DNA from: an uncultured Lachnospiraceae bacterium | GTDB lineage: Bacteria > Bacillota > Clostridia > Lachnospirales > Lachnospiraceae | Reading direction: 5' to 3' | Assembly (NCBI GenBank): GCA_946538445.1 | Contig: CAMNGO010000099.1 | Coordinates: 1 to 7,522, forward strand | DNA length: 7,522 nucleotides | Part shown: positions 1 to 5,878 of the stretch, in pieces | How positions within the stretch are numbered: position 1 is the stretch's first letter | How the letters are laid out: each line of letters opens with the position of its first letter | The notes under the pieces: generated by a model | What the model saw: the letters and a program-made list of their open reading frames with translations, nothing else | What the model was told of the DNA's origin: nothing | Database searches by the model: none | Position numbers and translations under genes: made by a program

Positions 1-16
1 AACCTTTATCTTTCTC

Positions 17-45
17 TTGACATATACCCCGCGGGGGTATAATAT
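17..45 (+). promoter_or_regulatory. Promoter of the csoR-copA operon
   Basis: A perfect -35 box TTGACA lies at 17-22. Two overlapping -10 candidates follow: TATAAT at 38-43 (spacer 15) and TAATAT at 40-45 (spacer 17, the better spacing). The first CsoR-type palindrome (24-40) fills the spacer and reaches into the -10 box, so a bound repressor would exclude RNA polymerase. No other promoter-like sequence or operator was seen in the 50-bp gap between csoR and copA, so both genes probably depend on this promoter. Confidence 0.8.
24..40. promoter_or_regulatory. CsoR-type operator 1
   Basis: The inverted repeat ATACCCC-GCG-GGGGTAT has perfect 7-bp arms around a 3-bp centre. GC-rich C-run/G-run palindromes flanked by TA are the known operator type of CsoR-family copper repressors. 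It lies between the -35 and -10 boxes of the promoter before csoR, which fits autorepression relieved by Cu(I). Binding itself is inferred. Confidence 0.8.
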
Positions 46-56
46 AAAATCAGTAT

Positions 57-73
57 ATACCCTATGGGGGTAT
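57..73. promoter_or_regulatory. CsoR-type operator 2
   Basis: A second 17-bp element has perfect 6-bp arms: ATACCC (57-62), TATGG, GGGTAT (68-73). Its centre is 33 bp from that of operator 1, about three helical turns, so both would face the same side of the DNA. It lies downstream of the predicted transcription start, in the leader before the csoR ribosome site at 81-86. Confidence 0.7.
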
Positions 74-93
74 TTAAAAGAGGAGGTGTTTGA

Positions 94-435
94 ATGCAAT
101 CCGGCTTAAATTATGAAAAAGAGAAAAGGCAGGAGAGACATTGCTGCCAGAAAGATACAAGACATACCTATCGGACGGATGAGGAGAAGAAAAACATGAT
201 ATCCAGGTTAAAAAGAGTGGAGGGTCAGATCCGCGGCATCGAGAAGATGGTAGAGCAGGATCAGTACTGCCCGGATATCCTGGTCCAGGTAAGTGCTGCC
301 ACAAGTGCCTTGAACAGTTTTACCAAAGTGCTTTTGTCAAACCATATCAAAGGCTGTGTAGCAACAGATATCAAAAAGGGAGATGATGATGCCATCGACG
401 AACTGTGCACTGTACTTCAACGGCTGATGAAATAA
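94..435 (+). CDS. csoR: CsoR-family copper-sensing transcriptional repressor
   Basis: A 113-residue protein of the all-helical CsoR/RcnR family (DUF156), cytoplasmic repressors that leave their operators when they bind metal. The core from about residue 30 to 113 has the family signature around RLKRVEGQIRGI (38-49) and YCPDIL (58-63). The three Cu(I) ligands are present with the spacing of the M. tuberculosis protein: Cys59, His84 and Cys88 (C-x24-H-x3-C). This favours copper over the nickel (RcnR) or persulfide (CstR) branches. A polar N-terminal extension of about 28 residues carries His16-Cys17-Cys18 and His24, possibly accessory metal ligands. The start is set by AGGAGG at 81-86, seven bases before the ATG. 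It is followed 50 bp later by copA on the same strand, so it should regulate its own operon through the palindromes at 24-40 and 57-73. Confidence 0.93.
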   Translation: MQSGLNYEKEKRQERHCCQKDTRHTYRTDEEKKNMISRLKRVEGQIRGIEKMVEQDQYCPDILVQVSAATSALNSFTKVLLSNHIKGCVATDIKKGDDDAIDELCTVLQRLMK

Positions 436-485
436 TCAGTATATATTTACTTATTTAATAAAGAAAACATCAGAAAGGAGAAACT

Positions 486-3269
486 ATGGATCAATATATT
501 GTAACCGGGATGACATGTGCTGCCTGTCAGAATCATGTGGAAAAAGCCGTATCGAAGGTTCCCGGCGTGGATTCCGTATCCGTGTCACTGCTGACCAACT
601 CCATGGCTGTGGATGGAACAGCCGCATCCGGCGAGATCATCAAGGCTGTTCAGGCTGCCGGTTACGGAGCACAACTTAAAAGCGCAAGAAAAGATGCGTC
701 TTCCGGAAACAGTCAGATGGCTGTGGATGAAGATCTTTTAAAAGACAGGGAGACCCCGAAGTTAAAAAGGCGATTGCTGATGTCAGTAGGATTTCTGATC
801 CTGCTGATGTATATCACCATGGGCCACAATATGCTGGGATGGCCGATCCCCGGATTTTTAATGCACAACACGATCGGTCTGGCTATCATTCAGATGATGA
901 TCGCCATCATCGTAATGTTGATAAACGGAGCCTTTTTTACCTCCGGATTCAAAAGTCTGGTCCGCCTCTCCCCCAACATGGACACTCTGGTTGCCCTTGG
1001 ATCCGGCGTGTCTTTTGGATGGTCTTTCTATATCCTTATGAAGATGACGGTACTGATCACTCATGGGGCCGGCATGGCGGAATTGATGGATCTGTATCAT
1101 AATCAGCTTTATTTTGAATCCGCTGCCATGATCCCTGCCTTGATCACTGTAGGCAAAACTCTGGAGTCCCTGTCCAAGGGACGCACCACCGATGCCTTAA
1201 AAAATCTTATGAAGATGGCCCCTAAAACCGCTGTTCTGGATAGGAAGGGACAGGAAGTGGAAGTCGGTATCGAAGAGGTTGCACTTGGAGATATCTTCAT
1301 CGTAAAACCCGGAGAATCCATTCCGGTGGACGGAGTGATCGTAGAGGGCACTACAGCAGTGGACGAATCTGCCCTGACCGGAGAGTCCATACCGGTGGAC
1401 AAAACAGTGGATGATACGGTGAGCGCTGCCACCATGAACCAGTCCGGTTATATCAAGGCAAGAGCCACCCGTGTCGGTGAAGACACCACATTTTCACAGA
1501 TCATCCAGATGGTCAGCGATGCAGCGGCAACCAAAGCTCCCATCGCCAGAATCGCAGATACGGTTTCCGGCATTTTTGTTCCCGCTGTCATCATCATCGC
1601 CGCACTTGTTACCCTCATCTGGGTTATGACCGGACATCCCCTGTCCGTAGGTCTGGCCAGAGGAATCTGTGTACTGGTCATCTCCTGTCCCTGTGCCCTG
1701 GGTCTGGCTACTCCTGTGGCCATCATGGTGGGAAATGGATTAGGTGCAAAAAACGGAATCCTCTTTAAGACAAGCGAATCCCTGGAGAACAGTGGTAAGA
1801 TCCAGATCGTTGCCTTAGATAAGACCGGTACCATCACGGCCGGTAAGCCGGAAGTAACCGACATCATCCCGGTGGAGGGAATCTCTCAGGAAGAGCTGTT
1901 GACAAAGGCTTATGCCCTGGAAAAGAAAAGTGAACATCCACTGGCCAGAGCCATCGTCTCCCGGGGAGAAAGCGAAGGGATACAGGCTCCTGACGTGACG
2001 GATTTTGAAGCAAAAACCGGAAACGGGCTTCGAGCTGAACTGAATGGAAAAGAACTGCAGGGTGGATCTCAGAAATATATCGCATCCTTGACAAATATAC
2101 CGACCGATCTTCAATCTGTCTCAGACCGGTTGGCGGAGGAAGGCAAGACCCCATTGTTCTTTGAGGAAGAAGGAAAATTCCTTGGCATCATAGCCGTTGC
2201 GGATGTCATAAAAGAAGATTCTGCCCAGGCAGTAGAAGAATTACAGAAGATGGGTATCGAAGTTGTAATGCTCACCGGAGACAATGAGAAGACAGCCAAA
2301 GCCATAGGGGCCCAGGCAGGTGTGGACAAGGTGATCGCAGGGGTTCTGCCTGATGGAAAAGAGGCGGTAATCCGCGAACTGCAATCAAGAGGTAAAGTAG
2401 CCATGGTGGGTGATGGGATAAATGACGCTCCTGCCTTGACCCGGGCCGATACCGGCATTGCCATCGGGGCAGGCACGGATGTGGCCATCGATTCCGCGGA
2501 TGTCGTATTGATGAACTCCAAACTGACCGATGTGTCAGCAACCATCCGGTTAAGCCGTGCCACCTTACGCAACATTCATGAGAACCTTTTCTGGGCTTTT
2601 GGATACAATGTCATCCTGATTCCGGTAGCAGCGGGAATCTTCCCCAATCTCCAGATCAGCCCCATGTGGGGAGCTGCCGCCATGTCCCTGTCCAGCTTCT
2701 CCGTATGTATGAATGCTCTGCGCCTGAATCTCTTTAAGCTGCATGATTCATCCCATGACAAACCGATCAGAAAGAGAGCCCTTCCGGATACAGTCACGTC
2801 AGACTTGGTTGTAGCAGAAGATCAGAAGATGAAACAAGCTGTTCTGGCCGTGGAAGGTATGACCTGCGGGCACTGTGAAAAAAGGGTAAACCAGGCACTG
2901 GAGGCTCTGGAAGATATCATAAGCGCCAAAGCGGACCACACTACTTCTACCGTGGAAATCACATATATCAATAATCTGCCGGAATCCCAGATCGCCGAAG
3001 CCATCGAGGATGCGGATTATACTTACATAGGTATCAATACAAAGGAGGATAAAAACATGACAAAAACAGTGAAGATTGAAGGTATGATGTGCGGGCACTG
3101 CTCAGGTGCCGTTAAAAAGGCTCTGGAGCAGCTGGAAGGAATTGAGAATGCTGTGGTGTCCCATGAAGACGGTACGGCTGTCATCACTATGACGGAAGAA
3201 GTTTCTGAAGACGCCATCAAAAAAGCCATCGAGGATAAAGATTACAAATACGTAGGAATCATCGGTTAA
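486..3269 (+). CDS. copA: Copper-exporting P1B-type ATPase with C-terminal chaperone-like domains
   Basis: A 927-residue inner-membrane pump that exports Cu(I) using ATP. An N-terminal HMA domain has the MTCAAC site (Cys11, Cys14). About eight membrane helices follow (roughly 97-113, 129-150, 164-185, 205-222, 360-382, 390-412, 700-719, 726-745). The actuator motif TGES is at 298-301, the transport-site CPC at 401-403, the phosphorylated Asp445 in DKTGT, the SEHP nucleotide-site motif at 482-485, and GDGIND at 642-647. Asn708 in helix 7 and MSLSS (733-737) in helix 8 mark the Cu(I) subclass P1B-1. The first extracytoplasmic loop is Met-rich (about 108-126). Unusually, two more HMA domains follow the last helix: CGHC at 794-797 and at 869-872. 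Bacterial CopA proteins usually carry HMA domains at the N terminus and often have a separate copZ gene. Start: AAAGGAG at 474-480, five bases before the ATG. It is probably co-transcribed with csoR and ends before a hairpin terminator. Confidence 0.95.
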   Translation: MDQYIVTGMTCAACQNHVEKAVSKVPGVDSVSVSLLTNSMAVDGTAASGEIIKAVQAAGYGAQLKSARKDASSGNSQMAVDEDLLKDRETPKLKRRLLMSVGFLILLMYITMGHNMLGWPIPGFLMHNTIGLAIIQMMIAIIVMLINGAFFTSGFKSLVRLSPNMDTLVALGSGVSFGWSFYILMKMTVLITHGAGMAELMDLYHNQLYFESAAMIPALITVGKTLESLSKGRTTDALKNLMKMAPKTAVLDRKGQEVEVGIEEVALGDIFIVKPGESIPVDGVIVEGTTAVDESALTGESIPVDKTVDDTVSAATMNQSGYIKARATRVGEDTTFSQIIQMVSDAAATKAPIARIADTVSGIFVPAVIIIAALVTLIWVMTGHPLSVGLARGICVLVISCPCALGLATPVAIMVGNGLGAKNGILFKTSESLENSGKIQIVALDKTGTITAGKPEVTDIIPVEGISQEELLTKAYALEKKSEHPLARAIVSRGESEGIQAPDVTDFEAKTGNGLRAELNGKELQGGSQKYIASLTNIPTDLQSVSDRLAEEGKTPLFFEEEGKFLGIIAVADVIKEDSAQAVEELQKMGIEVVMLTGDNEKTAKAIGAQAGVDKVIAGVLPDGKEAVIRELQSRGKVAMVGDGINDAPALTRADTGIAIGAGTDVAIDSADVVLMNSKLTDVSATIRLSRATLRNIHENLFWAFGYNVILIPVAAGIFPNLQISPMWGAAAMSLSSFSVCMNALRLNLFKLHDSSHDKPIRKRALPDTVTSDLVVAEDQKMKQAVLAVEGMTCGHCEKRVNQALEALEDIISAKADHTTSTVEITYINNLPESQIAEAIEDADYTYIGINTKEDKNMTKTVKIEGMMCGHCSGAVKKALEQLEGIENAVVSHEDGTAVITMTEEVSEDAIKKAIEDKDYKYVGIIG
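3041..3059 (+). promoter_or_regulatory. Internal ribosome binding site and start codon inside copA
   Basis: AAAGGAGG (3041-3048) is followed after eight bases by ATG (3057-3059), in frame with copA at codon 858. It falls exactly in the short Lys/Asp/Asn linker between the second and third HMA domains. Its match to the anti-Shine-Dalgarno is as good as or better than those of csoR, copA and lon in this window. Use in vivo is inferred. Confidence 0.7.
3057..3269 (+). CDS. Putative internal-start product: CopZ-like Cu(I) chaperone
   Basis: Starting at the internal ATG, the last 70 residues of CopA form one complete HMA domain and little else. They include a typical beta1 strand, the metal loop MMCGHC (Cys12 and Cys15 of the short product) and a C-terminal end YKYVGI. 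Free CopZ chaperones are about 70 residues and bind Cu(I) through just such a CxxC site to deliver it to CopA. The ORF is in frame with copA and shares its stop, so it would be a second product of the same mRNA. E. coli is known to make a CopZ-like fragment from copA, by ribosomal frameshifting at the other end of the protein; here internal initiation would serve. The alternative is that it exists only as the tail domain of CopA and the ribosome site is a relic of a once separate copZ gene. Confidence 0.6.
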   Translation: MTKTVKIEGMMCGHCSGAVKKALEQLEGIENAVVSHEDGTAVITMTEEVSEDAIKKAIEDKDYKYVGIIG

Positions 3270-3278
3270 GGAACCTGC

Positions 3279-3297
3279 TTCTGTCGGTGCAACAGAA
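3279..3297. other. Small hairpin after copA
   Basis: TTCTGT (3279-3284) and ACAGAA (3292-3297) form a 6-bp perfect stem with a 7-base loop. It lies nine bases after the copA stop and overlaps the left edge of the larger terminator stem by two bases, so the two could not form fully at once. It may assist 3' end formation or mRNA stability; the role is not clear. Confidence 0.35.
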
Positions 3298-3356
3298 AGG
3301 ACATCCCTTCCCTGAACCCCTTTTACAGGAGGCTCCGGAATGGATGTCCTTTTATT
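3296..3356 (+). terminator. Rho-independent terminator of the copper operon
   Basis: AAAGGACATCC (3296-3306) pairs perfectly over 11 bp with GGATGTCCTTT (3342-3352). The helix continues past one C/T mismatch with TTCC (3308-3311) against GGAA (3337-3340). The apical loop is long, about 25 bases, and contains a possible CCTG/CAGG substem. On the + strand a T-rich run follows from 3350. On the - strand the run after the stem (TTTCTGTT) is weaker, but the element lies between convergent copA and lon and may stop both. Confidence 0.75.
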
Positions 3357-3392
3357 ATACTTTTATTATACTTTTATAATACTGTATTATAC
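3350..3392. repeat. 11-bp tandem AT-rich repeat
   Basis: TTTTATTATAC occurs exactly at 3350-3360 and 3361-3371, again with one change (TTTTATAATAC) at 3372-3382, and as a degenerate 10-base unit TGTATTATAC at 3383-3392. The first copy supplies the T-tract of the copA terminator. The last contains the lon stop codon (TTA at 3387-3389, read as TAA on the - strand). It is probably a replication-slippage expansion of the terminator tail. Confidence 0.8.
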
Positions 3393-5690
3393 AGCCTGAG
3401 CCGGTTCCTGTTTGAATAGAATACCGGTTTCCAGCAGGAGCCGGTCCACATTTTCTACAGGGATGATCTCCAGCTGGTCTTTTACTTCCTGAGGCACGTC
3501 TTTCAGGTCATCCAGATTGTCTTTTGGCAGAAAAACTTTCTCCACTCCCGCCCTCTGAGCAGCCATCAGTTTTTCAGGCAAACCTCCTATGGGTGTCACT
3601 GCGCCTCGCAGGGAAACCTCACCGGTCATGGCTATACCGGGTAAGACCGGTGTTCCTGTCACCAGAGAAGCCAAAGCTGTCGTCAGGGTGACACCTGCAG
3701 AAGGACCATCCTTGGGGACAGCGCCTTCCGGCACATGGATATGCAGATCATTTTCCCGGAAGAGGTCCGCCTTATCCGGGAACTTATTCTTCACGATACT
3801 TACCGCAATCTGGGCAGATTCCTTCATGACATCGCCAAGCTGTCCTGTGATGATAATCTTCCCGTCTCCTTTTGTAAAAAGAGTCTCAATATACAGGATC
3901 TCGCCACCCACCTGTGTCCATGCCAGGCCTGTCACCACGCCTGCCTTGGGTTCTTTCAGTATCCTGTCATGACTGTTCGGCCTCATATCCAGCTCCTCCC
4001 TGAGCATATCCGGAGTGATGGAATACACAGCATCCATGTTCTCGGAGATCTTGACAGCTGCAGATCGGCACAAAGTGTCAATCCTCTTTCTAAGTCCCCT
4101 GACTCCCGCTTCTCTGGTATAATCCGATATGATGGTCTCAAGGATCTCTTTGTCAACCTTCAGGCTTCCTTCCGGTATCCCCATGGCTTCCATGGATTTG
4201 GGAAGCAGATGCTTCCGGGCGATATTCAGCTTCTCATCCGGGGTATATCCGGTAAAATGAATCACTTCCATACGATTAAGTAAAGGTTCCGGAATGGTAT
4301 CCACACTGTTTGCAGTGCAGATAAACATAACATCAGACAAATCATAAGGAACATTCATATAATGATCGGTAAAGGTATTGTTCTGCTCCGGATCCAGGAC
4401 CTCCAGAAGGGCACTGGCCGGGTCCCCGTTGTAGGACATGGAAAGTTTATCGACCTCATCCAGGACCATAACCGGATTGGATACACCGCTTTTCTGGATA
4501 CCATCCATAATACGGCCGGGCATGGCACCGATGTATGTCCGTCTGTGGCCTCTGATGTCTGCTTCATCTCTCACACCTCCAAGGCTCACCCTCACGTATT
4601 TCCTGTCTAAAGCCTTGGCAATACTTTTCCCGATACTTGTTTTCCCGGTTCCGGGAGCACCCACAAAAAGCAGTATGGATCCTTGCTGTTCCTTCTTCAG
4701 GTTCATTACGGCAATCTGCTGGATGATTCTCTGCTTCACTTTTTTAAGTCCGTAATGATCCTCATCCAACACCTCTCTGGCTTCCGGTATCCGGATATAT
4801 CCGGGCTCTTCCTTCTTCCAGGAAAGACTGGTGATAAAATCAAGATAGTCATAGAGCATACCTGTCTCGGCGCTTTGGTGGCCTTCCTGTTTCAGCCGGT
4901 TCAGGATTTTCATCGCTTCTGCCCTGGCTGTCTCATTCATACCGGATTCATTGATCTTCTGCTCAAATTTCTGCAGGTCTGTCACATTTTCCGGATGCAT
5001 CTCATCCAGTTCTTTCTGAAGATATTCCATCTGCTTCCGGATGGCTGACTCCCGGTACATATCCTGATATTCTTTCTGCTGGGAAGCATTGGCGTCATTG
5101 GTGACCTTTGCAACCTCAAGGTATTCATAGAGCATCTTTTCCAGCTTTTCGGTCCGGAGAGCAACACTATCCTCCCGGATCATATCGTAGATCTCTTCAT
5201 TGGAAAGATTACGCATAAAAGGGGACAGGGAACTGGCTATGGTTCCGATGGAGTCAACACGGGCAATAAAATTCTTATACCAGTCCCCCACATTGAAGCC
5301 TGCAGCTACTTCGATCACTTTTTGTTTCAAAGCCTGCAGTTTCTGATAAGCCACATTCTCATCCAGATCATGGATATCCATGTGTCTTGATAAGGTAAGA
5401 CTGATGGATCTGTCCGGATTGATCCCCACGATATCAAGATTCACCCGATTCGTGGTTTTAATACAGAGATATCCGTATTCACTGATTTCTTTTACGACAC
5501 CGGAGATTCCGATGGGATAAAAACTGTCATCATCCCATTCTTCCCTTGGCAGATTCTCCTTTTTGAAAAGGATCACTACTTTCTCATCCACTGCCATATT
5601 TTTAGATACAACTTTCTTAAACTCCTCCGTCGGGAAATATATATCGGAATAAGGCGTCACAATTCTTTTATAAGCCGGTACGATTAACAT
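3387..5690 (-). CDS. lon: ATP-dependent protease Lon
   Basis: A complete 767-residue cytoplasmic Lon protease (E. coli Lon has 784). It unfolds and degrades misfolded and regulatory proteins with its AAA+ motor and Ser-Lys protease. The N-terminal substrate-recognition region (about 1-200) is poorly matched to the usual Lon start and lacks the typical LPLR...P opening. A charged helical/coiled segment follows (about 200-270). The AAA+ module has Walker A GAPGTGKT (344-351), Walker B MVLDEVDK (408-415), sensor-1 Asn461, a likely arginine finger Arg473, and a sensor-2 segment GVRGLRKR (529-536). The protease domain has catalytic Ser664 in PKDGPSAG and Lys707 in GGLPEKLMA, 43 residues apart as in the E. 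coli S679/K722 pair. Start: GGAGG at 5696-5700, five bases upstream of the ATG. A CIRCE element just upstream predicts HrcA heat-shock control. The gene is convergent with copA and divergent from the TetR gene. Confidence 0.96.
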   Translation of the reverse strand: MLIVPAYKRIVTPYSDIYFPTEEFKKVVSKNMAVDEKVVILFKKENLPREEWDDDSFYPIGISGVVKEISEYGYLCIKTTNRVNLDIVGINPDRSISLTLSRHMDIHDLDENVAYQKLQALKQKVIEVAAGFNVGDWYKNFIARVDSIGTIASSLSPFMRNLSNEEIYDMIREDSVALRTEKLEKMLYEYLEVAKVTNDANASQQKEYQDMYRESAIRKQMEYLQKELDEMHPENVTDLQKFEQKINESGMNETARAEAMKILNRLKQEGHQSAETGMLYDYLDFITSLSWKKEEPGYIRIPEAREVLDEDHYGLKKVKQRIIQQIAVMNLKKEQQGSILLFVGAPGTGKTSIGKSIAKALDRKYVRVSLGGVRDEADIRGHRRTYIGAMPGRIMDGIQKSGVSNPVMVLDEVDKLSMSYNGDPASALLEVLDPEQNNTFTDHYMNVPYDLSDVMFICTANSVDTIPEPLLNRMEVIHFTGYTPDEKLNIARKHLLPKSMEAMGIPEGSLKVDKEILETIISDYTREAGVRGLRKRIDTLCRSAAVKISENMDAVYSITPDMLREELDMRPNSHDRILKEPKAGVVTGLAWTQVGGEILYIETLFTKGDGKIIITGQLGDVMKESAQIAVSIVKNKFPDKADLFRENDLHIHVPEGAVPKDGPSAGVTLTTALASLVTGTPVLPGIAMTGEVSLRGAVTPIGGLPEKLMAAQRAGVEKVFLPKDNLDDLKDVPQEVKDQLEIIPVENVDRLLLETGILFKQEPAQAV

Positions 5691-5707
5691 GATAACCTCC
5701 TATTCTG

Positions 5708-5734
5708 TCAGCACTCACTTTGATAGAGTGCTAA
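5708..5734. promoter_or_regulatory. CIRCE element (HrcA operator) before lon
   Basis: TCAGCACTC (5708-5716), a 9-base spacer, then GAGTGCTAA (5726-5734). The consensus is TTAGCACTC-N9-GAGTGCTAA, so this copy differs at a single base, and its right arm is perfect. CIRCE is the operator of the heat-shock repressor HrcA, known best before groESL and hrcA-grpE-dnaK. Here it lies seven bases upstream of the lon Shine-Dalgarno, in the 5' leader or over the start of transcription. Confidence 0.92.
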
Positions 5735-5738
5735 TCTG

Positions 5739-5767
5739 TTTGTAAAAATAAAAGCAACATATGAAAA
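5739..5767 (-). promoter_or_regulatory. Candidate proximal lon promoter
   Basis: On the - strand TTTTCA (5767-5762), 17 bases, TACAAA (5744-5739); each box matches the consensus at four of six positions. Transcription would start at about 5732, inside the CIRCE element, the usual arrangement for HrcA repression. The match is weak and the call depends mainly on position. Confidence 0.35.
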
Positions 5768-5788
5768 CACAATCTCCAGATGTTACAC

Positions 5789-5817
5789 TTGACGAAACCT
5801 TTACAATTGTCTAAGAT
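5789..5817 (+). promoter_or_regulatory. Promoter of the TetR-family gene
   Basis: TTGACG (5789-5794), a 17-base spacer, then TAAGAT (5812-5817). Transcription would start near 5824, leaving a leader of about 55 bases. The degenerate operator copy (5800-5813) sits in the spacer and reaches the -10 box. The perfect palindrome (5840-5853) sits just after the start site, an arrangement expected for autorepression. Confidence 0.5.
5800..5813. promoter_or_regulatory. Degenerate copy of the TTGACAATTGTCAA palindrome
   Basis: TTTACAATTGTCTA shares the 8-bp palindromic core ACAATTGT and most flanks with the perfect site at 5840-5853. The two centres are 40 bp apart, close to four helical turns. It is a likely second, weaker binding site for the same protein; binding is inferred. 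Confidence 0.45.
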
Positions 5818-5824
5818 TAAAATA

Positions 5825-5853
5825 ATAATATACCTGTGATTGACAATTGTCAA
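5825..5853 (-). promoter_or_regulatory. Candidate distal lon promoter
   Basis: On the - strand a perfect TTGACA (5853-5848), a 17-base spacer and TATTAT (5830-5825) give a strong sigma-A-type promoter. It would yield a leader of about 125 bases before lon. Its -35 box is half of the 14-bp palindrome at 5840-5853, so a protein bound there would block it. Confidence 0.6.
5840..5853. promoter_or_regulatory. Perfect 14-bp palindrome, probable TetR-family operator
   Basis: TTGACAATTGTCAA is its own reverse complement. Short symmetrical sites of this kind, next to and upstream of a divergently transcribed regulator gene, are typical TetR-family operators. It overlaps the -35 box of a - strand promoter toward lon and lies just downstream of the + strand promoter for the TetR-family gene, so one bound dimer could affect both directions. 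Confidence 0.6.
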
Positions 5854-5878
5854 GTTTTTTAATTATATGGAGATATTC

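Noticed and set aside
660..780. Programmed frameshift after the first HMA domain, as in E. coli copA
   Set aside because: A-rich stretches near 676-683 and 763-769 were checked, but neither gives a canonical slippery heptamer in the zero frame, and no stable downstream hairpin was apparent by eye.
2111..2575. A 154-residue open frame antisense to copA
   Set aside because: It is opposite the conserved ATP-binding region of CopA; its Ser/Ala/Pro-rich product and lack of a ribosome site mark it as a codon-bias shadow. Other antisense frames within copA and lon were dropped for the same reason.
3350..3392. CRISPR-like or mobile-element repeat
   Set aside because: The units are 11 bp with no spacers between them and no terminal inverted repeats or transposase nearby; a simple tandem repeat explains it.
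5840..5868. + strand promoter using the palindrome's TTGACA as -35 with TTATAT at 5863-5868
   Set aside because: Transcription would start at about 5875, downstream of the Shine-Dalgarno needed for ATG 5879, and the -10 match is poor.
5840..5878. Upstream TTG start that would add 13 residues to the TetR-family protein
   Set aside because: No Shine-Dalgarno precedes it, it falls inside the palindrome and -35-like sequence, and ATG 5879 has a well-placed TGGAG and gives the usual family N terminus.
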